From Methylobacterium mesophilicum SR1.6/6 (GTDB taxonomy: Bacteria > Pseudomonadota > Alphaproteobacteria > Rhizobiales > Beijerinckiaceae), in assembly GCF_000364445.2 (NCBI RefSeq), contig NZ_CP043538.1, positions 6,095,447 through 6,159,446 of the forward strand: 64,000 bases of DNA. The letters run 5' to 3'. Both the position numbers and the translations under genes were made by a program. Below the pieces are notes generated by a model that worked only from the letters and a program-made list of their open reading frames with translations, made no database searches and was not told the DNA's origin. Of this stretch, positions 37,488-45,691 are shown piece by piece (the stretch's first letter is position 1; each line of letters starts with the position of its first letter).

Positions 37488-39650
37488 TCAGAACCGGGCA
37501 ATGATCTGCGCCCTGATCGTCCGGGGAGCGCCCGGCGTGATGTTGTTGTTGTTGTCAGCCGTAGCGATGTAGCGTCGGTCGAACAAGTTCTCGATATTGA
37601 CCTGAGCGCGGACGGACTCGCTGATGTTGTAGAACAATCCGAGATCGATCCGGGTGTAGCCCGGCAGGCGAACGGTGTTGTCCGAGGCTGCGAAGGTATG
37701 TGCGTAGTTCAGGAGGCCGACGCCGATGGAAAAGGCCTGGCTCACATCGAATTTGTTCCACAGCGTGAAGGCGTTGAAAGGTACGAGGCCCACCGTGTTC
37801 CCGGCCACGATGATGGCCGAGGTCGCGCTGGCGATGCGTGCATCGGTGAAGGCATAGCCGCCCGCGATCTGCCACCAGTCGGTGACGTACCCGTTGGCGC
37901 CGATCTCGAAGCCTCGGGTATTGGTCTTTCCCGACAGGATGAAGAAGCCGGGGTTGTTGGGATCGGCCAGGCGCTGGTTGTAACGATCCAGGTTGTAGGC
38001 CGCCGCGGTGAGTTGGAAGCGCGGGTTGACGTCGTATTTGATGCCGACTTCGGTGTTCTCGAACTGCTCCGGCTTCGCGATGACCAAGCCTGGGGTGAAG
38101 TTGCCGATCTGGTCTCCCGACGAAGGGAGATAGGAGACGCTGTAGCTCGTGTAGAGGGCGAGGTTCGGCAGCGGCTTCAGCACGAGACCGGCGCGCGGCG
38201 AGATCGGATCGTCCACGCGGGTGTTGGTCAGCAGCGTGCGCCGGTCCGTGGATGCGAAGTCGAAATGGTCGTACCGCAGGCCGCCGACGAGCTGCAGCCA
38301 GTCCGTGACGTCGATCTGGTCCTGCGCGTAGACGGCGGCGAGGCCGAGGCTGTAGCGCGCGTTGGAATCCGTCGTGCCGTTGTTGCGCAGGAAGGTCGGC
38401 GAGAAGGTCAGCGGGCGGAGCGGGTTGACCACGACGCTGCTCGCGAGGCCATTTCCGAAGAACAGGGATTGCCGGTAGGCCAACCCCTCCTGGTAGCCCA
38501 GTTCGAAGCCCCCGAGGAGCGTGTGCTTGATGTCCCCGGTCAGGAATCTGTACGTGAAATCGTTCTGGCTGAAGTAGTTGGTCCGCGGCGTGTCGTTGCG
38601 GTACCCGGTGATGGTCACGGCGGTCCCGGCCGCGTTCACGGCGCCGCCCGGAAGCGTGTTGACGTAGTACCGGTCATAATCGGCGAAGCGCAGCTGGCTG
38701 TGCATCTCGACTCCCGAGTCGAACTGATGATCGAGCTGCACGGTCGCGATATTGGCATCGACCTTCGTGGCATTCACGTTCGGGTTGCCGAAGAAGGTCC
38801 GGATATTGTCGCGGTACCGGTAGGGGCGACCGAACTGCGAGGGGATACCCCGGTCGGGGAAGCGCTGGTCGTGGAAGTATTCGTACGAGAGCTTCAGCGT
38901 CGTCTGCGGGCCGATGAGGACGGTGGCGGTCGGATTGACGCCGTAGCGGGTCAGGTCGCCGAACTGGCGGTAGGTCCCCGAATCCTCGAACACGCCGTTC
39001 AGGCGGAAGAAGACGCTGTCGCTGATCCGGTCGCCGACATCGACGGCGACGCGCTTGTCGCCGAACTGGCCGCCGCCGGCCACGACCTCCCGGACTCGGT
39101 AGCCGTCCGCCTCCTTGAGAACGCGGTTGATGACGCCGCCGCCGCCGCCGCGGCCGAAGATGAGCGAGTCCGGCCCCTTCAGAACCTCGATCCGCTGTAT
39201 ATTGTACAGATCGCGGAAATATTGGACGTCATCGCGGATACCGTCGATGTAAAAGTCCGCGCTGGTGTTCTGGCCGCGGATCAGAACTTGATCGCGATTG
39301 CTCTCGCCCTGCGCGGGGATCAGGCCCGGCACGAAGCGCAGCTGCTCGGTCAGGTTTTGGTAGTTCTGATCGAGAAACTGCTCACGCGGAACGACGGTGA
39401 TGGATTGCGGGATGTCGATGACCGGCGTGCTCGTCTTCGTGGCGCTCCGCGTCTGCTTGGTCAGATAGCCGATGGTGACGCCCCCCTGCGGTTCCAGGCG
39501 CTCGCCTGCACCTTCGACCGTGAGCTGGTCCAGCGTAACGACTTCACCCAGTTCGGCGGGAGCAGCGCCCTGTTGCGCCGGCGCTGTCGTCGCAGTGAAG
39601 GTGGTCGTCAAGAGAAGCCCGACAAGCTGAAACGGGAAGGTCCTGCGCAT
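37488..39650 (-). CDS. TonB-dependent siderophore receptor
   Basis: A 720-residue outer-membrane receptor. A signal peptide (FQLVGLLLTTTFTATTAPAQ) precedes the TonB box region (VVTLDQLTVEGAGERL), the plug domain (DIPQSITVVPREQFLDQNYQ, RGQNTSADFYIDGIRDDVQY, RIEVLKGPDSLIFGRGGGGG) and the beta barrel, with the usual C-terminal NIENLFDRRYIA and aromatic last residue Phe. ATG 39650 follows GGAG. It imports an iron-siderophore complex with energy from TonB. The AraC regulator to the right may control it. Confidence 0.93.
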   Translation of the reverse strand: MRRTFPFQLVGLLLTTTFTATTAPAQQGAAPAELGEVVTLDQLTVEGAGERLEPQGGVTIGYLTKQTRSATKTSTPVIDIPQSITVVPREQFLDQNYQNLTEQLRFVPGLIPAQGESNRDQVLIRGQNTSADFYIDGIRDDVQYFRDLYNIQRIEVLKGPDSLIFGRGGGGGVINRVLKEADGYRVREVVAGGGQFGDKRVAVDVGDRISDSVFFRLNGVFEDSGTYRQFGDLTRYGVNPTATVLIGPQTTLKLSYEYFHDQRFPDRGIPSQFGRPYRYRDNIRTFFGNPNVNATKVDANIATVQLDHQFDSGVEMHSQLRFADYDRYYVNTLPGGAVNAAGTAVTITGYRNDTPRTNYFSQNDFTYRFLTGDIKHTLLGGFELGYQEGLAYRQSLFFGNGLASSVVVNPLRPLTFSPTFLRNNGTTDSNARYSLGLAAVYAQDQIDVTDWLQLVGGLRYDHFDFASTDRRTLLTNTRVDDPISPRAGLVLKPLPNLALYTSYSVSYLPSSGDQIGNFTPGLVIAKPEQFENTEVGIKYDVNPRFQLTAAAYNLDRYNQRLADPNNPGFFILSGKTNTRGFEIGANGYVTDWWQIAGGYAFTDARIASATSAIIVAGNTVGLVPFNAFTLWNKFDVSQAFSIGVGLLNYAHTFAASDNTVRLPGYTRIDLGLFYNISESVRAQVNIENLFDRRYIATADNNNNITPGAPRTIRAQIIARF

Positions 39651-40607
39651 CACTCACTCCGCGGCTCCGCACGGAAGCCGATACGTATCGAAAAGCTGTT
39701 TGCCTTCGGATGCGGAGATACTTTCGCGGCACGATGCGCATCAAGATTTATTCCGGCGCGACGGACACAATAAATCTATAATTGATCTAAGAGCGATTCC
39801 GGTCTGTCACGCATCTCACAGAGAGATCTGGTTGTCCGGACTGCAATTTAATTTAGACGAGTTATAATCCAGAAATCTATTGAGTTTCCTGTTGCGAAAC
39901 GGCAACACACGCATCCGAGCGGCGACTTGCCCTGGGCGCATCGGATTTGGCGCGCCCGCCAGATTAAATAAAGTCACCGGCGTCGAATGCTCATCAAGAA
40001 CGGCCGGCGACTTGGCGTAAGCTATCCAAGGGCGGGGCTCGCACTTGCATATGCTGCGCGTGCCCGCTTCCGAGAGGCCAAGATTTGTTTCGACTCGGAA
40101 CCGCGGTTCCCTGGCGGCTGACGGATGGTTGATCTCAGGACGCGACGAGGCCCAGATATCCAGGCGGCCGGGACGGAGGCAAGCCGTCCGCTCGTCTATC
40201 TCGACGCCTGAAGGCAGACGGTCTCAAATCCGCTCAACGCGGCCGTGCATCGGCGAACACGGACGCGACTGAAGCTCGCTCTCAGCGGATGATCTGTTTC
40301 GGGATGCGCAATGCGGCAGACCGGACGCCGCAGCAGTCTCGCGCCATGTCGGCACCCTTCATTGTGCCGACATTTGAATAACGTCCACGATTTCCCGACA
40401 GGTTTGCAGCCCTTTTGGCTGTCCTGACCTGCACGGTGAGCGACCGTCGGGAACACCAACGTTGTCCGGACGACAGCAGCAGGCGCGCGAAGGCTCTGTC
40501 GGAAGATCGGGTTGAAGGTGGCCCAGAATTGTGCGCCCGGCTTGGAGGGCGCAACACACGGCAGCGGCCAGCACTGTCGAGCCGCTGTCCGCACCTCGGA
40601 CAGATCA
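39651..40607. other. Long region without a recognisable gene, 957 bp
   Basis: The first ~300 bp next to the receptor start are unusually AT-rich (e.g. 39770-39900) and must hold the promoter and iron control of the receptor, but no clear Fur, Irr or RirA box is seen. Further right, frames of about 100 residues exist on both strands without protein-like composition. It may contain decayed mobile-element DNA. Confidence 0.4.
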
Positions 40608-41561
40608 TCACATTGGCCGCTGGGCCATGCGGCGATGTTCACCGGGCGAGTAGCCGTACCTGTGCTTGAAGCGCCGGGAGAAGTGCGCTTGGCTGGTGAA
40701 CCCGCACTCATAGGCCAGCGTGCCGATCGGCAGGTGCAGGCAGGCTGGATCGGCCAGGCGCTTGGCTGCCATCGTCAGCCGGCGCTCCCAGATCCAGTCG
40801 GAGATGTGCTGGCCACGCTCGTGGAACAACTCTTGGAGCCGGCGCAGCGAGACGCCCATGGCGGCCGCGAGCCGGGGCGGATCAAGCGTCCGATCGTGCA
40901 GATTGGCCTCGACGTGAGCCTTGGCACGCTGGACCACAAGGCTGCTGTGCAGCGGCCGGGGCACGTCCTTGGCCATGCGCTCGGCAATGCTGGCCACGAT
41001 CAGGTCGGTCCCGATCGACGACATGCGCTCCGCCGCGTCGGCGCTGAGCTGTCCCTCGACCTGGATCAGCTCTCGGAAATACGTCAGGGCCAGCGTCGTA
41101 GAGGCCAGTTCCGCCCCGATGGTCAACGACGTGTAGAGGTTGGAGGGGCCGAGCACGCTCTCCAGTCGGGCGCGCGGCAACTCGATCAACAGCGACTGAC
41201 CATCGTCAGGTGTTCCCAACACGCTGGGCCGCCGCGTGAGAACGACCAGTTCTCCGGGCCGCTGAACGGCCGCGCGGTCGTCTTGGATGGTTCCCGACGT
41301 CGCGCCAGCCAGCTTGAAGATCGCCAGCGCCGTGTCGGGATCATAGCTGCGCGGCCGCCTCCTGCTTGTCTGCTCCGCTGCACTTTGCGTGATGCGCGCG
41401 AGCGGCAGGGACCCGATCTTCGTCGCCTCGATCTTGCTCGTGAACGCCCGGTCATCGATGCGGGTAAACTCGAACTCTCCGTACCGCTCTGAGAGCAGAT
41501 CGCGCCAGACCTTGAACCTGTTCGCGGACGGCAGCGTGTCTGTCGAGTACAGAAGATGCAT
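40608..41561 (-). CDS. AraC-family regulator
   Basis: A 317-residue regulator from ATG 41561. The N-terminal domain is the AraC-binding-like sensor (RFKVWRDLLSERYGEFEFTR, PGELVVLTRRPSVLG). The C-terminal domain has both helix-turn-helix units: LDPPRLAAAMGVSLRRLQEL and IGTLAYECGFTSQAHFSRRF followed by the family end YGYSPGEHRR. It may regulate the siderophore receptor or an outside gene; no direct partner is visible. Confidence 0.9.
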   Translation of the reverse strand: MHLLYSTDTLPSANRFKVWRDLLSERYGEFEFTRIDDRAFTSKIEATKIGSLPLARITQSAAEQTSRRRPRSYDPDTALAIFKLAGATSGTIQDDRAAVQRPGELVVLTRRPSVLGTPDDGQSLLIELPRARLESVLGPSNLYTSLTIGAELASTTLALTYFRELIQVEGQLSADAAERMSSIGTDLIVASIAERMAKDVPRPLHSSLVVQRAKAHVEANLHDRTLDPPRLAAAMGVSLRRLQELFHERGQHISDWIWERRLTMAAKRLADPACLHLPIGTLAYECGFTSQAHFSRRFKHRYGYSPGEHRRMAQRPM

Positions 41562-42148
41562 AGTGGGTCTCGTGCCCGCCGCCCGCGGAAGCGCATGACC
41601 TTGAGCGACGTCGCGGTCGCCGTGTCGCGGCGACGACACCTCAGTCGAAATGTCTAGCAATCGTATACAATCTTCAAACGAGGTGTCCATATCGCCGGCG
41701 CACCGCGATCGGCTGGTCGCGTCCGTTCGTGGGTTGGCGTCACATCCGGCTGCGTGACCGGATCGCGGCGAGAACAGCCGCTCGCGACGGCGCTACGCTC
41801 CGTAAGCCGACGTTTTGTGTAGGCCCGATCGCACACGGCAGCGTCCGCTTAAGGGACGGCGCCCATTCGCTTGGATGATCGTCGCTTCGGCTGCGTCAGG
41901 CTGGCCGGCGCGGATGCCCCCGGTGAGCGCCTCGCCGAGCGGCTCGACGGCGCGCGCGCCTGCAACTCGCGGACGGGCGGCGCGGCATGAAGCGGGCGAT
42001 CCCGTTGCGCCCGACCGCGCGGCCCCAGCGCAGTCCGTCCGAGTGAGGCTCTCGCCCTGGCGCACCTGCCGGTCCCCCGCCGTCGCGGGTGCGGCGGGAC
42101 GGAACGGCGTGGCTGCCAGGACGACGGCGAGGAGGGGGCGCGGCTACA
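41562..42148. other. Region without a recognisable gene, 587 bp
   Basis: Upstream of the AraC gene and downstream of the stress-protein gene. Frames here are Arg- and Ala-rich and mirror each other, with no ribosome site. It contains the AraC promoter; otherwise nothing is seen. Confidence 0.4.
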
Positions 42149-42964
42149 TCAGTGGCTCATCAGGCAGCAGACGGGGGTCGTTTGCAGGACGTCGCGCGTG
42201 ACATCGCCGAAGACCCACTCACGCAGCCTGGAGTGGCCGTAGGCGCCCATGACAATGAGGTCCGCGTCCTCCCGCCGTGCGAACCGGAGGATCTCGTCCG
42301 CGGTGTCGATCCCTGGCTTGCGGATCAGGTGGGTCGTGGCTCTGATCCCGTGCCCGGACAGGTACTCGGCTGCGCCCTCGGCACCGACGTTGTCCGCGTC
42401 CGGTCCCACGGCCACCACGCAGACCTGATCGGCCTGTCCCAAGAACGGCAAGGCGTCATGAAGGGCGCGGCGTGCTTCGGGCGCATCCTTCCAGGCCACC
42501 ACGACCCGCTCGGCGGCGAGGTGCTCGATGCCCGGCGGGACAACGAGTACGGGTCGTCCGACCTCCATCAGGAGTGCCCCGGCGGGCACCCTCATCGGAC
42601 CAGGGTCACCGTCCGCAGGACCCTGCCGGCCGACGACGACAAGGTCGGCGGTGCGCGCCCGGGCACTGAGGTACGTCAACGGATCGGTGGGCGCGAAGTG
42701 CCAGTCCGTCCTGAGCGCCTGCCCGGCCATGCGCTCGAAGAGCGCCTTGGCCTCCGCGAGTTGCTCCTCCGTCAGACGTTCCTCGATCGCCCAGACGCGC
42801 TCGACGTCACGCATGTTGCCGACCGGCATGGGACCGAAGACGGGCCGTGCCGCGACGCCGGTCAGCTTGGCCCCGAACCGCTCCGCGAGGCTGGCCGCTG
42901 AGCGTACGCGGTGCGCGGACGCGGCGCCGAGGTCGATCGAGACCATGATGTTGGCGATGCGCAT
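42149..42964 (-). CDS. Universal stress protein, two-domain
   Basis: A 271-residue protein from ATG 42964, behind GGAGGTGG. It has an N-terminal Usp-like half (NIMVSIDLGAASAHRVRSAA) and a C-terminal half with the nucleotide-binding end VMGAYGHSRLREWVFGDVT followed by TPVCCLMSH. Only the second half keeps the G-x2-G-H-x8-G-x-V-T motif. It probably binds ATP in the cytoplasm under stress or slow growth. It is divergent from the ABC-membrane gene. Confidence 0.9.
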   Translation of the reverse strand: MRIANIMVSIDLGAASAHRVRSAASLAERFGAKLTGVAARPVFGPMPVGNMRDVERVWAIEERLTEEQLAEAKALFERMAGQALRTDWHFAPTDPLTYLSARARTADLVVVGRQGPADGDPGPMRVPAGALLMEVGRPVLVVPPGIEHLAAERVVVAWKDAPEARRALHDALPFLGQADQVCVVAVGPDADNVGAEGAAEYLSGHGIRATTHLIRKPGIDTADEILRFARREDADLIVMGAYGHSRLREWVFGDVTRDVLQTTPVCCLMSH

Positions 42965-43177
42965 GACCACCTCCGGGATCCGGGCTGGCCGGTTCAGGGG
43001 TGGCACACTCGATCACGCGTCCGGCTGGGACCTTGATCCAACTCAACGAGACAGGATCCCCGGCAGGCGAACGGGGCGGCCTTCCTGCAACGCGATCGGG
43101 GCCGTGTCCGACACGGTTGATCGAGCGCAATGCCCACCCTTGCCGAAGGAGGACATGAGGTTCGGCACGGAGGTCCT

Positions 43178-44173
43178 ATGCCGCCCGCGATCGCGATCCT
43201 GGCTTCGAGTGCGCCCCGCGTCGGGCCGGAGGACTGCCGGCTCGGGACGCCGCGGACGCTCCCGGCGTTCATCAAGAAGGCGAGCGGTGTCCATCAGCTT
43301 GGCCTGGTGCTGATGGCGATCGTTCTGTTCGTCGCGGATCTGGCGCCCCTCGAGCTTCAGCGACGCATCATCAACGCGGCTCTTCCCGGCGGGAACGCCC
43401 GGACCATCGTCCTGCTCGCACTGCTGTACATCGCGGCGGCCACCGTGATGGGCGTGCTGAAGCTCGGGCTTAACGTGTACCGCAGCTACGTCGGCGAGAG
43501 CGCCGTTCGCAGCCTCCGCGAGACGCTGCTGCAGGACCTCGGCACCTTTGCTCCGGCAGACACTGCCGAGGTCGAGGGCGTGGAGGTCTCGCTCGTCCTG
43601 GCGGAGGCAGAGCCGGTCGGCGCCTTCGTCGGGGTGAGCGTATCGGAACCGATCCTTCAGGGCGGGATCGTGGCCGGGACGTTCGGGTACATGCTGTACC
43701 TCGACCAGCTGATGGCGGCCCTGGCGCTGGCGATCTTCTCGCCGCAAATGGTGTTCGTGCCGTTGATGCAGCGGGCCATCAATCGGCGTGTCGTCAAGCG
43801 GACGGGTACGTTGCGCCGTATCAGCGGCGGCATCATCGGCCAGGGACGACACAAACCATCGAACTTGCAAAAGGCGCGTATCGACCACGTGTTCCGGCTT
43901 AACATGGGCATCTTCAAGCTGAAGTTCTCGATGAACTTCCTGATGAACCTGTTGCACCATTCCGGGGTGGCGCTGTCCTTGGGCGTGGGCGGCTATCTCG
44001 TCGTGAACGGCCGGACCGAGCTCGGTACAGTCGTGGCCTTCGCCGCGGGCCTGAAGCAGCTGAACGACCCTTGGAAGCGACTGGTCGACTGGTTCCGCGA
44101 GTTGCGCGTGACCCAGGCGAAGTATGGCCTGCTCCGGCAAGCCCTGGACACACTTCCGCGTCACGTCGTCTGA
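43178..44173 (+). CDS. ABC-exporter transmembrane domain without ATPase
   Basis: A 331-residue membrane protein from ATG 43178, behind GGAGG. It has a polar head, then spans GLVLMAIVLFVADLAPLELQ, TIVLLALLYIAAATVMGVLK, GIVAGTFGYMLYLDQLMAAL and MNLLHHSGVALSLGVGGYLV with long cytoplasmic helices in between, the pattern of the first part of an ABC exporter. The YRSYVGESAVRSLRETLLQD region corresponds to the intracellular loop. No Walker motifs follow and the next gene is unrelated, so it needs an ATPase in trans or has another role. Confidence 0.75.
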   Translation: MPPAIAILASSAPRVGPEDCRLGTPRTLPAFIKKASGVHQLGLVLMAIVLFVADLAPLELQRRIINAALPGGNARTIVLLALLYIAAATVMGVLKLGLNVYRSYVGESAVRSLRETLLQDLGTFAPADTAEVEGVEVSLVLAEAEPVGAFVGVSVSEPILQGGIVAGTFGYMLYLDQLMAALALAIFSPQMVFVPLMQRAINRRVVKRTGTLRRISGGIIGQGRHKPSNLQKARIDHVFRLNMGIFKLKFSMNFLMNLLHHSGVALSLGVGGYLVVNGRTELGTVVAFAAGLKQLNDPWKRLVDWFRELRVTQAKYGLLRQALDTLPRHVV

Positions 44174-44430
44174 GACGGCGTTCCTCGGCGCAGGTCGCCG
44201 CTTCCGCGCTCGGCCAGGATACAGCGGAGGCTTGCTGATTCTCGATGGTCTCCGGACCGGAGGATTCTCGGATCCGCGCTCGGCCGAGAGCAGCCTGACC
44301 GGCGATGGCGGCCTTGATGCGTCTTTCGCCCGGACGTGTATACGCAGGAAGCCGCCCCGGGGCGGACGTCTCCCATCAACCGCATCCGATGGGCCTACGC
44401 GTTGTCCCGCGCGTGGGTTAGCATCCCCGC

Positions 44431-45072
44431 ATGGGACGATTGACCTTCAGCATCAACGTCACCCTGGACGGCTGCGTCGATCACCGAGAGGGGACATCCG
44501 ACGACGAGACGCTCGCCTTCTTCACCCGCCTGATGGACGCGAGCGGGGCAATGCTTTGGGGTCGCGTCACCTACGAGATGATGGAGCGCTACTGGCCCGG
44601 GGTCGCCCGCGGCGACGTGGAGGCGCCGCCGTCGATACGCGCGTGGGCGGTCAAGCTGGAGACCAAGACGAAATACGTCGTGTCCGCGACGCGAACGGCC
44701 TTCCCGTGGACCAACAGCCACCGTGTCGCCGGCAACCTGCGCACGAGCGTGCAGACGCTCAAGGACGCGACCCCAGGGGGCCTGCTCCTCGGTAGCGGCA
44801 AGCTCGCGACCGCGCTGGACCAACTGGATCTCATCGACGAGTACAGATTCCTCGTCCACCCGAGGATCGCCGGTCATGGACCGACCCTCTACCAGGATGG
44901 GCTGCTGAGCACGCGACGGCTCGAACTGATCTCGGCCACGCCGCTCCGCTGCGGCGCGGTCGCCGTCCACTACCGACGCGACCGCTCGGTCACAGCGGCC
45001 TCGTCACGCCCCCTCCGGAACCCTACGCCTCCCACCGCGACTGGCCATCCCGGGCGCGGCCTGGCCCCATAG
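44431..45072 (+). CDS. Dihydrofolate-reductase/RibD C-terminal-like protein
   Basis: A 213-residue protein of the RibD_C family. It starts RLTFSINVTLDGCVDHREG, then LWGRVTYEMMERYWP and TKYVVSATRTAFPWTNSHRV; the NADPH region has GGLLLGSGKLATALDQLDLI, and the end RFLVHPRIAGHGPTLYQDG. Family members reduce flavin or pterin precursors, but many homologues like this one have no known substrate. The C-terminal ~25 residues are Pro-rich and probably disordered. Confidence 0.85.
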   Translation: MGRLTFSINVTLDGCVDHREGTSDDETLAFFTRLMDASGAMLWGRVTYEMMERYWPGVARGDVEAPPSIRAWAVKLETKTKYVVSATRTAFPWTNSHRVAGNLRTSVQTLKDATPGGLLLGSGKLATALDQLDLIDEYRFLVHPRIAGHGPTLYQDGLLSTRRLELISATPLRCGAVAVHYRRDRSVTAASSRPLRNPTPPTATGHPGRGLAP

Positions 45073-45098
45073 CGCCGCAGATTGCGTGCGGCTGTTCG

Positions 45099-45115
45099 CG
45101 GATGCGCGGCATCCG
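45099..45115. terminator. Short hairpin between convergent genes
   Basis: CGGATGC (45099-45105) and GCATCCG (45109-45115) form a seven-pair stem with a three-base loop between the convergent genes at 44431 and 45206. Confidence 0.35.
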
Positions 45116-45205
45116 GGGCCGACGGGGTTGCGGAGGCACGTGTGCAGCCGACCGCCGGAGCTGAGGGCGTCACCGCAGCCGAGACTCGAGCGTGCGGCCG
45201 ATCGC

Positions 45206-45490
45206 TCACTCGCCCCCCTTTACGGACATCAGGCTCTCACGGTCGATCTCCGGCATTTTCGCCATCTGATCGAGGGGCACCAGCGCCATCACCTGACCGG
45301 CCGGCATCTTGATGACGTTGACGTGCTTGCCGGTGGTCTTGTCAGTCGCCATCGCGACCATGAGCTGCATCGGCTCGAACGGCGTGACGACGAAATCGTG
45401 CCCCCAGGCGCCGATGAGACTCGACAAGGAGGACGCGGCCACGCCCGTGCCGGCGAGGAGAGCGACGGCCGGCAGAATCGCACGCATCAT
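45206..45490 (-). CDS. Small exported protein
   Basis: A 94-residue protein from ATG 45490 behind GGGAGGG. The N-terminus is a signal peptide (RAILPAVALLAGTGVAAS), and the mature part holds LIGAWGHDFVVTPFEPMQLM and Met-rich stretches (KMPAGQVMALVPLDQMAKMP). The Met repeats could bind copper, but this is only suggested by composition. It is divergent from the serine hydrolase at 45692. Confidence 0.7.
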   Translation of the reverse strand: MMRAILPAVALLAGTGVAASSLSSLIGAWGHDFVVTPFEPMQLMVAMATDKTTGKHVNVIKMPAGQVMALVPLDQMAKMPEIDRESLMSVKGGE

Positions 45491-45691
45491 GATGAATCCC
45501 TCCCGGTTCGATCGACGGGATTTCGCCGGCCTCGGCGATGCAGTTACCGGGACTGGATCATCATCGTCCGTCCCGTAACAATGAAGCGACAGCGACCGAA
45601 GGGCGGTAGGGCGGGAAGGACGTGCGATGACGGCGTATGCGACCCGACTGATGCGGCACGCGTCGGTGCCCCCGATCCGGAGGCGGGCGTG

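Noticed and set aside
37425..39773. A 782-codon open frame on the plus strand
   Set aside because: Fully antisense to the TonB receptor, whose plug, barrel and terminal Phe are clear. Composition is that of a shadow frame.
40196..40711. A 171-codon minus-strand frame near the AraC gene
   Set aside because: Some segments look like transposase-region debris, but there is no conserved motif, ribosome site or terminal repeats.
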